DNA from: Desulfobacter sp. | Lineage (GTDB): Bacteria > Desulfobacterota > Desulfobacteria > Desulfobacterales > Desulfobacteraceae | Length of the DNA: 64,000 nucleotides | Assembly: GCA_028768525.1 (NCBI GenBank) | Contig: CP054837.1 | Location: 3,071,001-3,135,000, forward strand | Reading direction: 5' to 3' | Part shown: piece after piece, positions 26,807 through 34,896 of the stretch | How the letters are laid out: each line of letters starts with the position of its first letter | Position numbering within the stretch: the first letter of the stretch is position 1 | Notes under the pieces: generated by a model | The model's database searches: none | Seen by the model: the letters and a program-made list of their open reading frames with translations, nothing else | Told to the model about the DNA's origin: nothing | Program-made: the position numbers and the translations under genes

Positions 26807-27115
26807 TTATTTTGTTTGTTCTTTTTTCAACAATTCAATAATGGTCTTATTCTGCTCTATCAGGATATCAAGCTTTTCAATCACCTCATCGGTTTTTTGG
26901 GAAACTTCGCTGTTGGTATTGTTGAGCCGTTCAAGCATTAAAACGGTATACCGGCTGCCCAGTGATATTTGTTCAAAAAGATAATCCGAGTGGACAGAAC
27001 TGTTATCCGGCGGAAACAGGGCCTGGTATTTATCTGAGAAGGTGTCCGATAATTCTGATGCGTGGATATGAGTAAAAAACAATAAGATAAAAATGCCCGC
27101 AGCAATCTGTTTCAT
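26807..27115 (-). CDS. small periplasmic coiled-coil protein, last gene of the pseudopilus operon
   Basis: The 102-residue protein has a signal peptide (about 1-19, ending HIHA) and a mature helical part. The C-terminal half (about 58-100) is a heptad-like coiled coil with Leu/Ile spacing, ending in Lys/Glu. The start at 27115 follows a GAGAG box; an ATG at 27133 that overlaps the preceding stop (AATGA) is the alternative and adds six residues. It is the final gene of the operon and presumably a small periplasmic partner of the secretion machine. No family recognised. Confidence 0.68.
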   Translation of the reverse strand: MKQIAAGIFILLFFTHIHASELSDTFSDKYQALFPPDNSSVHSDYLFEQISLGSRYTVLMLERLNNTNSEVSQKTDEVIEKLDILIEQNKTIIELLKKEQTK

Positions 27116-27129
27116 GATGGACTCTCTTT

Positions 27130-27585
27130 TCATTTTTTGGGTTCATACAAAAACTTCCAATCACTGTACCGCCTCTTGTTTTCAAAGGATATGAATTCCT
27201 TTTTAAAATTGGCTTTTTTGAGGGGTTCCCTGATACTCTTGCTGTACACCCCTTTGATCCCGCTTTTCCCGTCGTAAATAATGCCCCAGGCATCTTTTGT
27301 TACAGGATCAAGGTAATTTTTCCTCAAATGCCGCTTTTTCACAGGATATCTTTTGTCCTTGAGCAGGCTGTCAAAACTTTTCGGGTAGGTTCGGCTGCTG
27401 CCGGGGGAGTTGTTGTAGTAGGATTCAATGGCCCTGTAAATCTGGTGCCCACGGAAGAGGAGTTCTTTCTCCGTTTCTCTTTTCGTGATGGTACTCCAAT
27501 ACTTCTGGGCCCCCATCAGGCTGGAGGATACGATGAGTATCATCACCAGGGCAGCAGGATAGGTAAAACCTTTTTCACCATTCAT
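27130..27585 (-). CDS. pseudopilin-like protein lacking the conserved Glu5
   Basis: The 151-residue protein has a short leader ending in Lys-Gly (MNGEKG), then FTYPAALVMILIVSSSLMG, which looks like a type IV prepilin cleavage site and N-terminal helix. Position +5 of the mature protein is Ala instead of the near-invariant Glu. In type II systems the tip pseudopilin GspK characteristically lacks this Glu, so this may be a tip or minor pseudopilin, though it is much shorter than GspK. A basic, tyrosine-rich globular domain follows, with a PVTKDAWGIIYD segment reminiscent of GspG. It overlaps its upstream neighbour by 11 bp and the downstream small gene closely follows. Confidence 0.75.
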   Translation of the reverse strand: MNGEKGFTYPAALVMILIVSSSLMGAQKYWSTITKRETEKELLFRGHQIYRAIESYYNNSPGSSRTYPKSFDSLLKDKRYPVKKRHLRKNYLDPVTKDAWGIIYDGKSGIKGVYSKSIREPLKKANFKKEFISFENKRRYSDWKFLYEPKK

Positions 27586-27979
27586 TATACGGCGTTCCGT
27601 GCAGACTTATTTTTTTACTGCCGCTGTGGACATCATAGATGCCGCCGGATTCACCTGATTCCGGCGGAATGATGATCCATGTATCCCGGCTTTTGGTAAA
27701 GGGGTCTTCAGGAATATCACGGATATACTTCTTTTCAGAGAGATCCTCCAAAGTATCGGGGTATTGGCCGTGGTCTGCATAATACTGGTCAATCACATCC
27801 CTTAAAACAAACAGCGAATGCCTTAGCGAAGATTCCTTAGCCCGTATCACAGATTTCCTGTAGGTCGGCACCGCCAGTGTGGCAAGGATACCGATAATCG
27901 CGATCACGGTCATCACTTCAATCAGGGTATATCCCTTTTTTGCCCCTGTTTTTTTACCAATCTTTATAATATGTCCCAT
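27575..27979 (-). CDS. gspG: GspG-like major pseudopilin
   Basis: The 134-residue protein has a prepilin leader of 16 residues ending in Gly16, then YTLIEVMTVIAIIGILATLA with Glu at mature position 5, and a C-terminal GspG-like fold with DQYYADHGQYPDTLEDL and IPEDPFTKSRDTW. GspG forms the core of the pseudopilus in type II secretion. The prepilin peptidase that would process it is not in this window. It overlaps the neighbouring genes on both sides (26 and 11 bp), which indicates a single operon. The exact type (GspG versus a PilE-like pilin) rests on the YP.TLEDL pattern and is moderately sure. Confidence 0.85.
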   Translation of the reverse strand: MGHIIKIGKKTGAKKGYTLIEVMTVIAIIGILATLAVPTYRKSVIRAKESSLRHSLFVLRDVIDQYYADHGQYPDTLEDLSEKKYIRDIPEDPFTKSRDTWIIIPPESGESGGIYDVHSGSKKISLHGTPYNEW

Positions 27980-28418
27980 CTATTGCCTGCTGCTCACTTA
28001 AAGAATAGATATCATATACATCCTGCCCGCCCCAGATCCTGCTGTCCGGTTCATCCGCATATGATCGGAGCCCCCATTCCCCATCCTCGGTCATTGGATC
28101 TTTTGGAATTCGCCTTAAAAATTTCCGTTTTTCTCCGGCTGCCGTTTTTAAATCAACCCCGGATACCAGAATTTCAAGGGACTCGGGATATCCACTGCCG
28201 CCTGCCGTTACAGGAATTGTTTCTTCATCGGCAAGTTTTTTATACTCATCCAATGCGGTCCGGAGCTGCCTTAAATTACTGCGAAGCGCCATCTCTTTGG
28301 TTCGTTTGGAGACAACCTGGGAAAGCGGAAGAATACCGGACGCCAGAATTGAAATAATGACCAATGCGGCCATCATTTCAATTAAGGTGAATCCAGATGA
28401 TCTATTCTCCGTATACAT
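27954..28418 (-). CDS. type II secretion pseudopilin (GspG/GspH-like)
   Basis: The 154-residue protein has a leader of nine residues (ending SSG), then FTLIEMMAALVIISILASG with Glu at mature position 5. The globular part contains IPKDPMTEDGEWGLRSYAD and YDIYSLSEQQAIDGTYYKDW, a C-terminal pattern common in GspG-like pseudopilins. The ATG lies inside the end of the secretin gene (17-bp overlap). It is one of three consecutive pilin-like genes, so one may be the major and the others minor subunits. Confidence 0.84.
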   Translation of the reverse strand: MYTENRSSGFTLIEMMAALVIISILASGILPLSQVVSKRTKEMALRSNLRQLRTALDEYKKLADEETIPVTAGGSGYPESLEILVSGVDLKTAAGEKRKFLRRIPKDPMTEDGEWGLRSYADEPDSRIWGGQDVYDIYSLSEQQAIDGTYYKDW

Positions 28419-30543
28419 ATAACCTGTCTACGATATGAATATCTTTTTCAAAGGTGTCATTTTCTAACAACTCAAGGCGCCTGGACTCTGCCTGCTGATA
28501 TGACGCATACTGTCCCAGGAACACCCTGTAATACGTTCCTTTCCCCTTTATATCCGCCGGTCTGACCCAAACTTGAAACCCTTGATTTTCAAGCAGCTCA
28601 GAAAAGCGTTCGGCGTCTTTTTCATCTTTGGAAGAATATACCTGAATACTAAAATACTTATCATTGGGCAAAAATACATCGTCGGCCACAGCCATTATAA
28701 AGTCCTGGTCAGGTATCGGCTTATACTGTTTTTCATTTTTCAGCACTTCCTCTTGAGGGATATTTAAAGAGGCCTGCTTGTCAGTGCCGGTCCAAAATCC
28801 CTTCTCAACTCGTTTGGGGATATCCTGATTCCGGATGATCACAGGTGTGATGGCCATCAGGATATCTTTATTTTCGACCTCACTGATTTCACTAGAAAAC
28901 AGCCTTCCAACCGCTGGTATTTCTCCTAAGCCGGGTATTTTTTGAAGGGTGGACCGGTCCTGATCCTGAATTAAACCGCCGATGATAACGCTGTCCCCGT
29001 CCAGCACCGTCAACACCGTGCTGGTGGAACGGGTGTTAATTGCATATTGCGGATCATCACTTGTCCCCACATTGTTGCCAAGGGAACTTATTTCAACGGA
29101 GAGTTTCATGGTGACCTGATCAAACATGTTTATTATCGGTTCCGCCTGGAGCTTTACACCCACATCCTGGTATTGGAAATCATAGGTAATAGAGCCGTCG
29201 GTCTGGACCCTGCGGTTCGTCCTTAGCGGGACCTTTTCGCCGATCAGTATGGATGCCTTTTCAGAACTGCTGACCCGAAGCTGTGGCTTGGCCAGAACCT
29301 TGGTATCGCCATCTTTTTTCAATAATTTCAAGGTGGCGGTGGGTAGGGAGAGATAAAGCTCCTTACTTGTCAATCTGCTGACATCATATATTGAGCCCAG
29401 TGGAGCAAATCCAAAATCCGTATCATAGTCAATTCCTGAACTGGTTTCACTGACACCGAAGGTGATGGTATCTGAAACCGACAATCCCAAGTCTTTTTCC
29501 TTGGTTCTTGATACTTCCATGATTTCAACATTTAATATAACTTCAGATGGGGTCCTGTCATTGGCGGCAATAATTTTCTCAGCAATTCCGACCTTTTCCC
29601 TGGTTCCTTTAATAGTTACGGCATTCATTTTTTCATTGGCAATGACATCTTTACTTTTCAATAATTTAGTTAAGACCGCTGTGATGTCCTTTGCCTTCAT
29701 ATAGGAAAGATAAAAAGTTTTAACATACAATTCATCATATTCTTTTGCTTTCTGCGGAGTGTCCGGATAGATGAGAAGAGTGGTCGGACCGACGGTTTTG
29801 GCTTTTAATGCATTGGTATGCAAAAGCACATCCAAAAAACGGTCAAATTTAACATCTGTCATGAAAAGCGTCACTTTGCTTTCTTTCATATCTTTGTCGA
29901 AAATAAAATTAACGCCGGTGAGTCTAGCGAGCAACTCAAATACGTTTAAAATAGGCGTTTTTTTGAATTTTAAAGATATCGGTCTTTTCTCTTTCCATTC
30001 AACCTGGTAACGTCTTAAATTCTCGGAAGATTCCTTGAATTTTTCCAATGCATTTAAGGCCGTCTGGTTTTGGGGATCAATTTCAACGGCTTTCTGGAAT
30101 GCCGTCCTGGCATTTTCCAAGTCGCCGATCTCTACCAGCCGAAGCCCTTTCTTTGCATGATAATCCGCTTCTTTCATCCGCTTCGCTTCGGTAATCAATT
30201 CAACGGCACGATGATTGTCAGGAAAAAATGCAATGGCCATCTGTAGTTCTTCAATGGCTTTTTTAAAATATTTTTTTGATACCAATTCCCGGGCATTATT
30301 CATATGGACAATGGAGGCTTTTTCCTTAAGGCGTTTGAGTATCAGTTTAATTTCCAAATTTTCAGGATGCTCGGCAGACGCCTTAGTATAATACTCTACA
30401 GCGGCATCAATGTCGTTTTCCGCAATGGGTGCGTTTGCTTTAATAACTTGTATACTGTCCTTACTACTGCAGCCTGACAAAGCAAACATCACAACGACAA
30501 CGAAAAAAATAAACCAAATAACCGATAGGCGTCTATTCATCAT
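28402..30543 (-). CDS. gspD: secretin (GspD/PilQ-type) lipoprotein with TPR region and C-terminal SPOR domain
   Basis: The 713-residue outer-membrane channel has a lipoprotein signal (ALSGC, Cys25), TPR-like repeats at about 45-165 and secretin N-domains (about 185-330; LKFKKTPILNVFELLARLTG is STN-like). The secretin core lies at about 345-570 (VILNVEIMEVSRTKEKDLGL; VLDGDSVIIGGLIQDQ; KIPGLGEIPAVGRLF). After a linker comes a SPOR-like domain at about 631-700 (FSIQVYSSKDEKDAERFSEL; YYRVFLGQYASYQQAE), which in known proteins binds denuded peptidoglycan glycan strands. A SPOR domain on a secretin is unusual. It overlaps its upstream neighbour by 11 bp. It is the outer-membrane exit of the machine encoded by this operon. 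Confidence 0.9.
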   Translation of the reverse strand: MMNRRLSVIWFIFFVVVVMFALSGCSSKDSIQVIKANAPIAENDIDAAVEYYTKASAEHPENLEIKLILKRLKEKASIVHMNNARELVSKKYFKKAIEELQMAIAFFPDNHRAVELITEAKRMKEADYHAKKGLRLVEIGDLENARTAFQKAVEIDPQNQTALNALEKFKESSENLRRYQVEWKEKRPISLKFKKTPILNVFELLARLTGVNFIFDKDMKESKVTLFMTDVKFDRFLDVLLHTNALKAKTVGPTTLLIYPDTPQKAKEYDELYVKTFYLSYMKAKDITAVLTKLLKSKDVIANEKMNAVTIKGTREKVGIAEKIIAANDRTPSEVILNVEIMEVSRTKEKDLGLSVSDTITFGVSETSSGIDYDTDFGFAPLGSIYDVSRLTSKELYLSLPTATLKLLKKDGDTKVLAKPQLRVSSSEKASILIGEKVPLRTNRRVQTDGSITYDFQYQDVGVKLQAEPIINMFDQVTMKLSVEISSLGNNVGTSDDPQYAINTRSTSTVLTVLDGDSVIIGGLIQDQDRSTLQKIPGLGEIPAVGRLFSSEISEVENKDILMAITPVIIRNQDIPKRVEKGFWTGTDKQASLNIPQEEVLKNEKQYKPIPDQDFIMAVADDVFLPNDKYFSIQVYSSKDEKDAERFSELLENQGFQVWVRPADIKGKGTYYRVFLGQYASYQQAESRRLELLENDTFEKDIHIVDRLYVYGE

Positions 30544-31150
30544 CCTGATTCCTGAACTCCTTTAAATCAAGCTGGAAGGTTTTATTAATATCCAATGCCT
30601 GAATTTTGATTTCCTTGGCGTCAATCTTATCGATAAGATATTTACCGTCAATACGATCACCGGCACGTGCGACCAGAATCATCTTATTTTTACCCAGGAA
30701 AACCGCCCGGGTGCCACCAACTTCATAACTGCCGTAGAATTGATATTTTGTAAGATTTGCTTTGGCTTCCTGAACCGGATCTTTTTGTATTTCCGGTGGT
30801 TTTACAACCGGCGACACTACCTTTTTTACAGGCTTCTTCAAGGGAGGCACACTTTGTTTCTCAACGAATTTGGCACCTGCTGCAAACAAATTTTTATGGG
30901 CAACCCCGCTATGTTTGTTTTCTGTAAAATAGCGGTCCACAGCTTTTGCAAAGCCAATGTTCTCATTTTTTTTGTCAGACAGCCCAACGCTGTCCGTTTT
31001 GTTTTTCTGGGTCACGGAACCGGTATCGGCCCCATAGGTCAGGATATACACCTCCTGCTGTTTAAAGGGGTTTAGCATACGGTAAACCAGCACAATGATT
31101 AAAACAAGGACTGCACTGGCCAGTATAATATGCTTTTTCTCCAGCTTCAT
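30533..31150 (-). CDS. GspC/PilP-like inner-membrane linker protein
   Basis: The 205-residue bitopic protein has one N-terminal helix (about 8-24), a long polar linker with prolines (about 95-125) and a small C-terminal beta domain (about 135-195, YQFYGSYEVGGTRAVFLG ... VARAGDRIDG). This matches the homology-region/PilP domain that docks the inner-membrane platform to the N-domains of the secretin. Its position immediately before the secretin gene is the expected one. Assignment to GspC versus PilP cannot be settled by eye. Confidence 0.75.
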   Translation of the reverse strand: MKLEKKHIILASAVLVLIIVLVYRMLNPFKQQEVYILTYGADTGSVTQKNKTDSVGLSDKKNENIGFAKAVDRYFTENKHSGVAHKNLFAAGAKFVEKQSVPPLKKPVKKVVSPVVKPPEIQKDPVQEAKANLTKYQFYGSYEVGGTRAVFLGKNKMILVARAGDRIDGKYLIDKIDAKEIKIQALDINKTFQLDLKEFRNQDDE

Positions 31151-31152
31151 GC

Positions 31153-31683
31153 CTATCCTTTTTTAAAATAAACACTGATACCCACATGCAGGGCCAGCTT
31201 GTTGGTTCCGGGTTCTAACGGGGAAATTGTTGCAGAACGAACAGATGACAAGGCCCGTATATTCTGCATGTCTGCAAGAAACTGTTTAATATTTTCATAA
31301 TTTCCTTTTACTGTGAACAGGCTGTCATACTTTACCAAAACAGGAATGTCTGTTTCTTTCGCCTCAAAAACCAAATCCTTATCGAGCGAGACGCGGTTTT
31401 TATCAATGAGTTTTGCAACCTGGTCAATGTATTGCCCTAAATAGGGCTTTGTCCCAATGTCTGACAGAATCTTTGCCAGGTGTATGGAAACGCCCGTCTT
31501 TGCATTGGCTGTTATGCTTACAGCATCTTTGCTGTTCGACCTGGATTCTGAAGTCATTTTCTGCAATGAAGCAATCCGCTGTAACTGCTTGTCGAGAAGA
31601 TAGGTTTTTACATGCACATTCGCAGCGATACAAAATATACACAGAAAAATCAACAACCTGTATTTTTTATATATTCGCTTCAT
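31153..31683 (-). CDS. PilO/GspM-like assembly platform protein
   Basis: The 176-residue protein has one N-terminal helix (about 8-25), a coiled-coil stretch and a ferredoxin-like domain (about 75-175) with the typical FTVKGNYENIKQFLADMQN motif and a final VGISVYFKKG strand. PilO and GspM share this fold and dimerise with PilN/GspL. The start lies 17 bp inside the end of the PilN-like gene. Order and size fit a PilMNOP module. Confidence 0.8.
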   Translation of the reverse strand: MKRIYKKYRLLIFLCIFCIAANVHVKTYLLDKQLQRIASLQKMTSESRSNSKDAVSITANAKTGVSIHLAKILSDIGTKPYLGQYIDQVAKLIDKNRVSLDKDLVFEAKETDIPVLVKYDSLFTVKGNYENIKQFLADMQNIRALSSVRSATISPLEPGTNKLALHVGISVYFKKG

Positions 31684-32215
31684 GAAGCCACTCGGCAGTA
31701 AGTTTGAATTCTATTTTCTTGCGACCGGTTAATTTTTCCTGTGAAAGCGTGTGGGTAAACTTCGGAGAGCTGTTCAATTGGCTTAAAAACTGGAACACCG
31801 CCTCTGTATTGTCTGAGGAACCGCTAATTGAAATCGCATATTTTTTATCATATTCAAAAAAACTAATTTCATCAAACTTTAATTTTTCAGGCTTTAAATT
31901 CTCCAGTTCCGTTAGCACTGCGGGAAGCGACACAAAATGCTTTTCTAAAACAGGCTGCAGTTGGGTTGCTTTACGAATAGCCTCCTGTTCCCCGGGGGAT
32001 GTCCGGGATAAATTCATCTCCATTTGTTTCGATTTTTGCTGAATAGCCGCCAGCCTTTGCTGATATTCAGCAACTATTTTCCAATTGGAATAATAGTCAT
32101 AAATATTTGACAGGGTCATGCCAACGGCCAGCGCAATAAAAAGAAATATAACGCCAAGAATTGTCTTTTCCCTGGCATCCTTTTTCTGTGATAAATTAAT
32201 ACGGATCGGCTTCAT
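31667..32215 (-). CDS. PilN-like assembly platform protein
   Basis: The 182-residue protein begins with the PilN signature MKPIRINLSQKK (the cytoplasmic tail that binds PilM), then a membrane helix at about 20-40, a coiled coil and a ferredoxin-like periplasmic domain (about 90-180; ISISGSSDNTEAVFQFLSQL). The ATG at 32215 is preceded by GGGGTGG and lies directly after the PilM-like stop; a GTG at 32224 is the alternative. It forms the inner-membrane platform with the PilO- and PilM-like proteins. Confidence 0.82.
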   Translation of the reverse strand: MKPIRINLSQKKDAREKTILGVIFLFIALAVGMTLSNIYDYYSNWKIVAEYQQRLAAIQQKSKQMEMNLSRTSPGEQEAIRKATQLQPVLEKHFVSLPAVLTELENLKPEKLKFDEISFFEYDKKYAISISGSSDNTEAVFQFLSQLNSSPKFTHTLSQEKLTGRKKIEFKLTAEWLHEANI

Positions 32216-32216
32216 A

Positions 32217-33161
32217 TTATCCACCCCTTTTGGCGGCTCCCAACGCTGCCGAAAACTGCGAAAATGAGTTTATTTCCTTATTTAAGCCTTTTATCCTTGA
32301 AAAGTCCATTAAACTGTTCTCATCTGCAATCTGGCAATCGTCTGCCGAAAATGATGTTGCCAAAAAATGCCTTACATCTTCACTGACCGCCTTATCCGAC
32401 GCAATAACGATCCGGTCAGCTTTTTTCTCCGGCAATTCGCTATGGCAGTATTGCAGTAAAAGATCCAAATCATTCATTGCGCTGGCGTTGCTGTCTCCCA
32501 AAAGCCCTTTTCGGAGAATTTTATATAATCGGGGGATACCTTGTTCAAAAATGAATATGGAAATAGATTCATCAAAAAGACCTAAAAAGGCAAGCCGTTC
32601 CTCTTTAGAAAAATCGGGTGCATAAAAATTGTACCGGGCGACCCCTGCCGGCAGTATCCGATCTATTTTCCAGTCCTGGCGCTGAAACAGGCTCTCATAC
32701 TGTTCAATAACCTTTTCCAGCAAAACCGCAATGATAAACACATGTTCCCCATTCTCTGATTTCTGCCGCCCATATTCCCAGGCACATCGCAACTCGGAAA
32801 TATCGTTTACTTTAACCTGATTCGCCATATCCCACATGATCATTTCAGTGACCCTGTCCTCGGATTCGGGCAGTTCGTTGTATCTTCTGATAACGGTTCT
32901 GCAGCATCCGTCTGGTAACGCAATGGACAGCCGCTTCTTTTTATTCTTTATGCTTAACTGGTCAATACAATCTGCAAATAAATCAGGATCAAGAATATTC
33001 AAGTGCTTAAAAGAACATTTAAACGCTTGCGCTGGAATCTTAACGTTCTGGGAATCCTGAACAATATAATGCCTACCGGTTCTTGAAACATTGACGGCTT
33101 TTAAATTCCCCGCCGATATTTCTATACCTGTTGACACATATTTGCCCGGTAAAAAAAACAT
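32217..33161 (-). CDS. PilM-like cytoplasmic actin-fold protein
   Basis: The 314-residue soluble protein has an actin-like ATPase signature near its N-terminus (VSTGIEISAGNLKAVNV) and a second strand pattern around 195-215 (LAFLGLFDESISIFIFEQG). This matches PilM/GspL-cytoplasmic type proteins that couple the platform to the motor ATPase. It lies between the GspE-like ATPase and the PilN-like gene, the usual order. Sequence divergence is high, so nucleotide binding is not assured. Confidence 0.78.
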   Translation of the reverse strand: MFFLPGKYVSTGIEISAGNLKAVNVSRTGRHYIVQDSQNVKIPAQAFKCSFKHLNILDPDLFADCIDQLSIKNKKKRLSIALPDGCCRTVIRRYNELPESEDRVTEMIMWDMANQVKVNDISELRCAWEYGRQKSENGEHVFIIAVLLEKVIEQYESLFQRQDWKIDRILPAGVARYNFYAPDFSKEERLAFLGLFDESISIFIFEQGIPRLYKILRKGLLGDSNASAMNDLDLLLQYCHSELPEKKADRIVIASDKAVSEDVRHFLATSFSADDCQIADENSLMDFSRIKGLNKEINSFSQFSAALGAAKRGG

Positions 33162-33171
33162 AAAAACGATC

Positions 33172-34896
33172 CTAGCTGATAAATGTTACCCTGTTTACCT
33201 CTTCCAGGGTGGTCCTGCCTTCGGTCATATCAATGAGGGCTGCCTGTCGTAAAAAAATGGTGCCCTGCTTTAGGGCATATTCTTTTAATGCTGCCGTTGA
33301 TACCTGATTTATGAATAATTCTTTCATCTCTTCAGTCAACTCAACATGCTCAATAATTGCCTTTCGGCCTTTATATCCCGTCCCGCTGCAAGTATCGCAC
33401 CCATACGCTTCATAGAAAGTAACATCTTTATAGTCTGAAGGATCAAGCCCGGATTCCATCAACGTTTCTTTGGTAATAGTCCTTTCAATTTTGCAATCAC
33501 ATAAGACGCGGATCAGACGCTGGGCAACGATGCAATTCAGCGCTGTAACAAGGTTATAGGGCTCTATTCCCATGTGGATGAACCGGTTGATCACTTCAAA
33601 GGAAGAATTTGCATGAACGGTTGCAAAAACCAGGTGCCCGGTCAATGCAGACTGCAAAGAAATTTCTGCGGTTTCCGTATCCCTGATTTCTCCCACAAGT
33701 ATTTTGTCAGGATCATGACGCAGTATGGACCGTAAACCACGGGAAAATGTCAGTCCTTTTTTGGGGTTCACCGGAATTTGGGTCACCCCGTCCAGCTGAT
33801 ACTCAACCGGATCTTCTATGGTTACGATTTTTGTGTCCTTTTTATTCACCTCGGCCAATGCCCGGTAAAGTGTCGTTGTTTTCCCGCTGCCGGTGGGGCC
33901 TGTGATCAGAAACATGCCGTAAGGAGCGGCAACCTGGCGCCGCAACCTCATCAGCTCCCCTTCATTTAAGCCGAGTGAATCAAGTCCAAGCTGGCCTTTC
34001 ATTGGAGACATCCGCTTTTGATCCAATATTCGGATAACCGCATCCTCACCAAATATCGTCGGTAAAATCGAGATACGGAAGTCAACAAACCTGTCTTTGA
34101 TTTTCAGCTTGAAACGCCCGTCCTGGGGGATCCTTTTTTCAGATATATCCAGCTCAGACATTACCTTTAGCCGCGATATCACGGTATTCATGTTGCTCAT
34201 ATCAAGCGAATCGGTAATCTGGTGCATCATACCGTCAATCCGGTACCGGATTATCATCCCATCCCCCGATCCTTCAAAATGAATGTCACTGGCATTTTTA
34301 TTGATGGCGTCAAGAAGGGTGGAGTCAACAAGTTTGACAATAGGGCTTTTTTCCTCATCCATCCTTTCAAGGGATATTTCATATTCCCCTTTAACGGATT
34401 CCTTCACCACGGACAGCCGCATTTCATCCGAAACAGAGATCAGGTCCCTGGACTTCTCAAGATTTTGAATGAGCAGAGTCAATTTTTTCTCACTCACAAT
34501 AACAAACCCAAAATCATAATCCAGCATCATTTCAATTTCTTCAACAGCCCGGAAATAATCTAGGGGGTCTGCCACGGCAAAAACCAAATATTCCCCTGCC
34601 AGCTTGAACGGTACAATCTTATGTTCTGCCATGAAATCAACAGACAGAAGTTTCAGCACCTCAGTCTCCGCCATGCTGTCTATCCGCTCATATTGGCAGG
34701 AAAACTGTTCTGCAACCAGTTTGGCCAACTGTTCATCCGTAATCAGACTGTCCTCAACCATCAGGCGGCCAATCATGCGTCTGGAAATATTTTTTTGTTG
34801 AGACAGGATTCTTTCCATTTCCTCTTCTGTGATAAATCCCATCTCAACGGCAAGCTCACCAATTCTTTTTTTCTTTTTTAAATTAAAAGCTGCCAT
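33172..34896 (-). CDS. gspE: GspE/PilB-type secretion ATPase
   Basis: The 574-residue cytoplasmic motor ATPase has an N-terminal MshEN/T2SSE_N domain (about 1-150) and a catalytic domain (about 170-565). Motifs seen are Walker A GPTGSGKTTTLYRA (about 328-341), Asp box VTIEDPVEYQLDG, Walker B ILVGEIRDTETAEI (about 395-408) and His box LVFATVHANSS. The zinc-binding region reads LCDCK ... YGCDTCSGTGYKGR, with CxC in place of CxxC in its first half. It powers pseudopilus assembly. The ATG directly follows the GspF-like stop with AGGA upstream. Confidence 0.95.
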   Translation of the reverse strand: MAAFNLKKKKRIGELAVEMGFITEEEMERILSQQKNISRRMIGRLMVEDSLITDEQLAKLVAEQFSCQYERIDSMAETEVLKLLSVDFMAEHKIVPFKLAGEYLVFAVADPLDYFRAVEEIEMMLDYDFGFVIVSEKKLTLLIQNLEKSRDLISVSDEMRLSVVKESVKGEYEISLERMDEEKSPIVKLVDSTLLDAINKNASDIHFEGSGDGMIIRYRIDGMMHQITDSLDMSNMNTVISRLKVMSELDISEKRIPQDGRFKLKIKDRFVDFRISILPTIFGEDAVIRILDQKRMSPMKGQLGLDSLGLNEGELMRLRRQVAAPYGMFLITGPTGSGKTTTLYRALAEVNKKDTKIVTIEDPVEYQLDGVTQIPVNPKKGLTFSRGLRSILRHDPDKILVGEIRDTETAEISLQSALTGHLVFATVHANSSFEVINRFIHMGIEPYNLVTALNCIVAQRLIRVLCDCKIERTITKETLMESGLDPSDYKDVTFYEAYGCDTCSGTGYKGRKAIIEHVELTEEMKELFINQVSTAALKEYALKQGTIFLRQAALIDMTEGRTTLEEVNRVTFIS

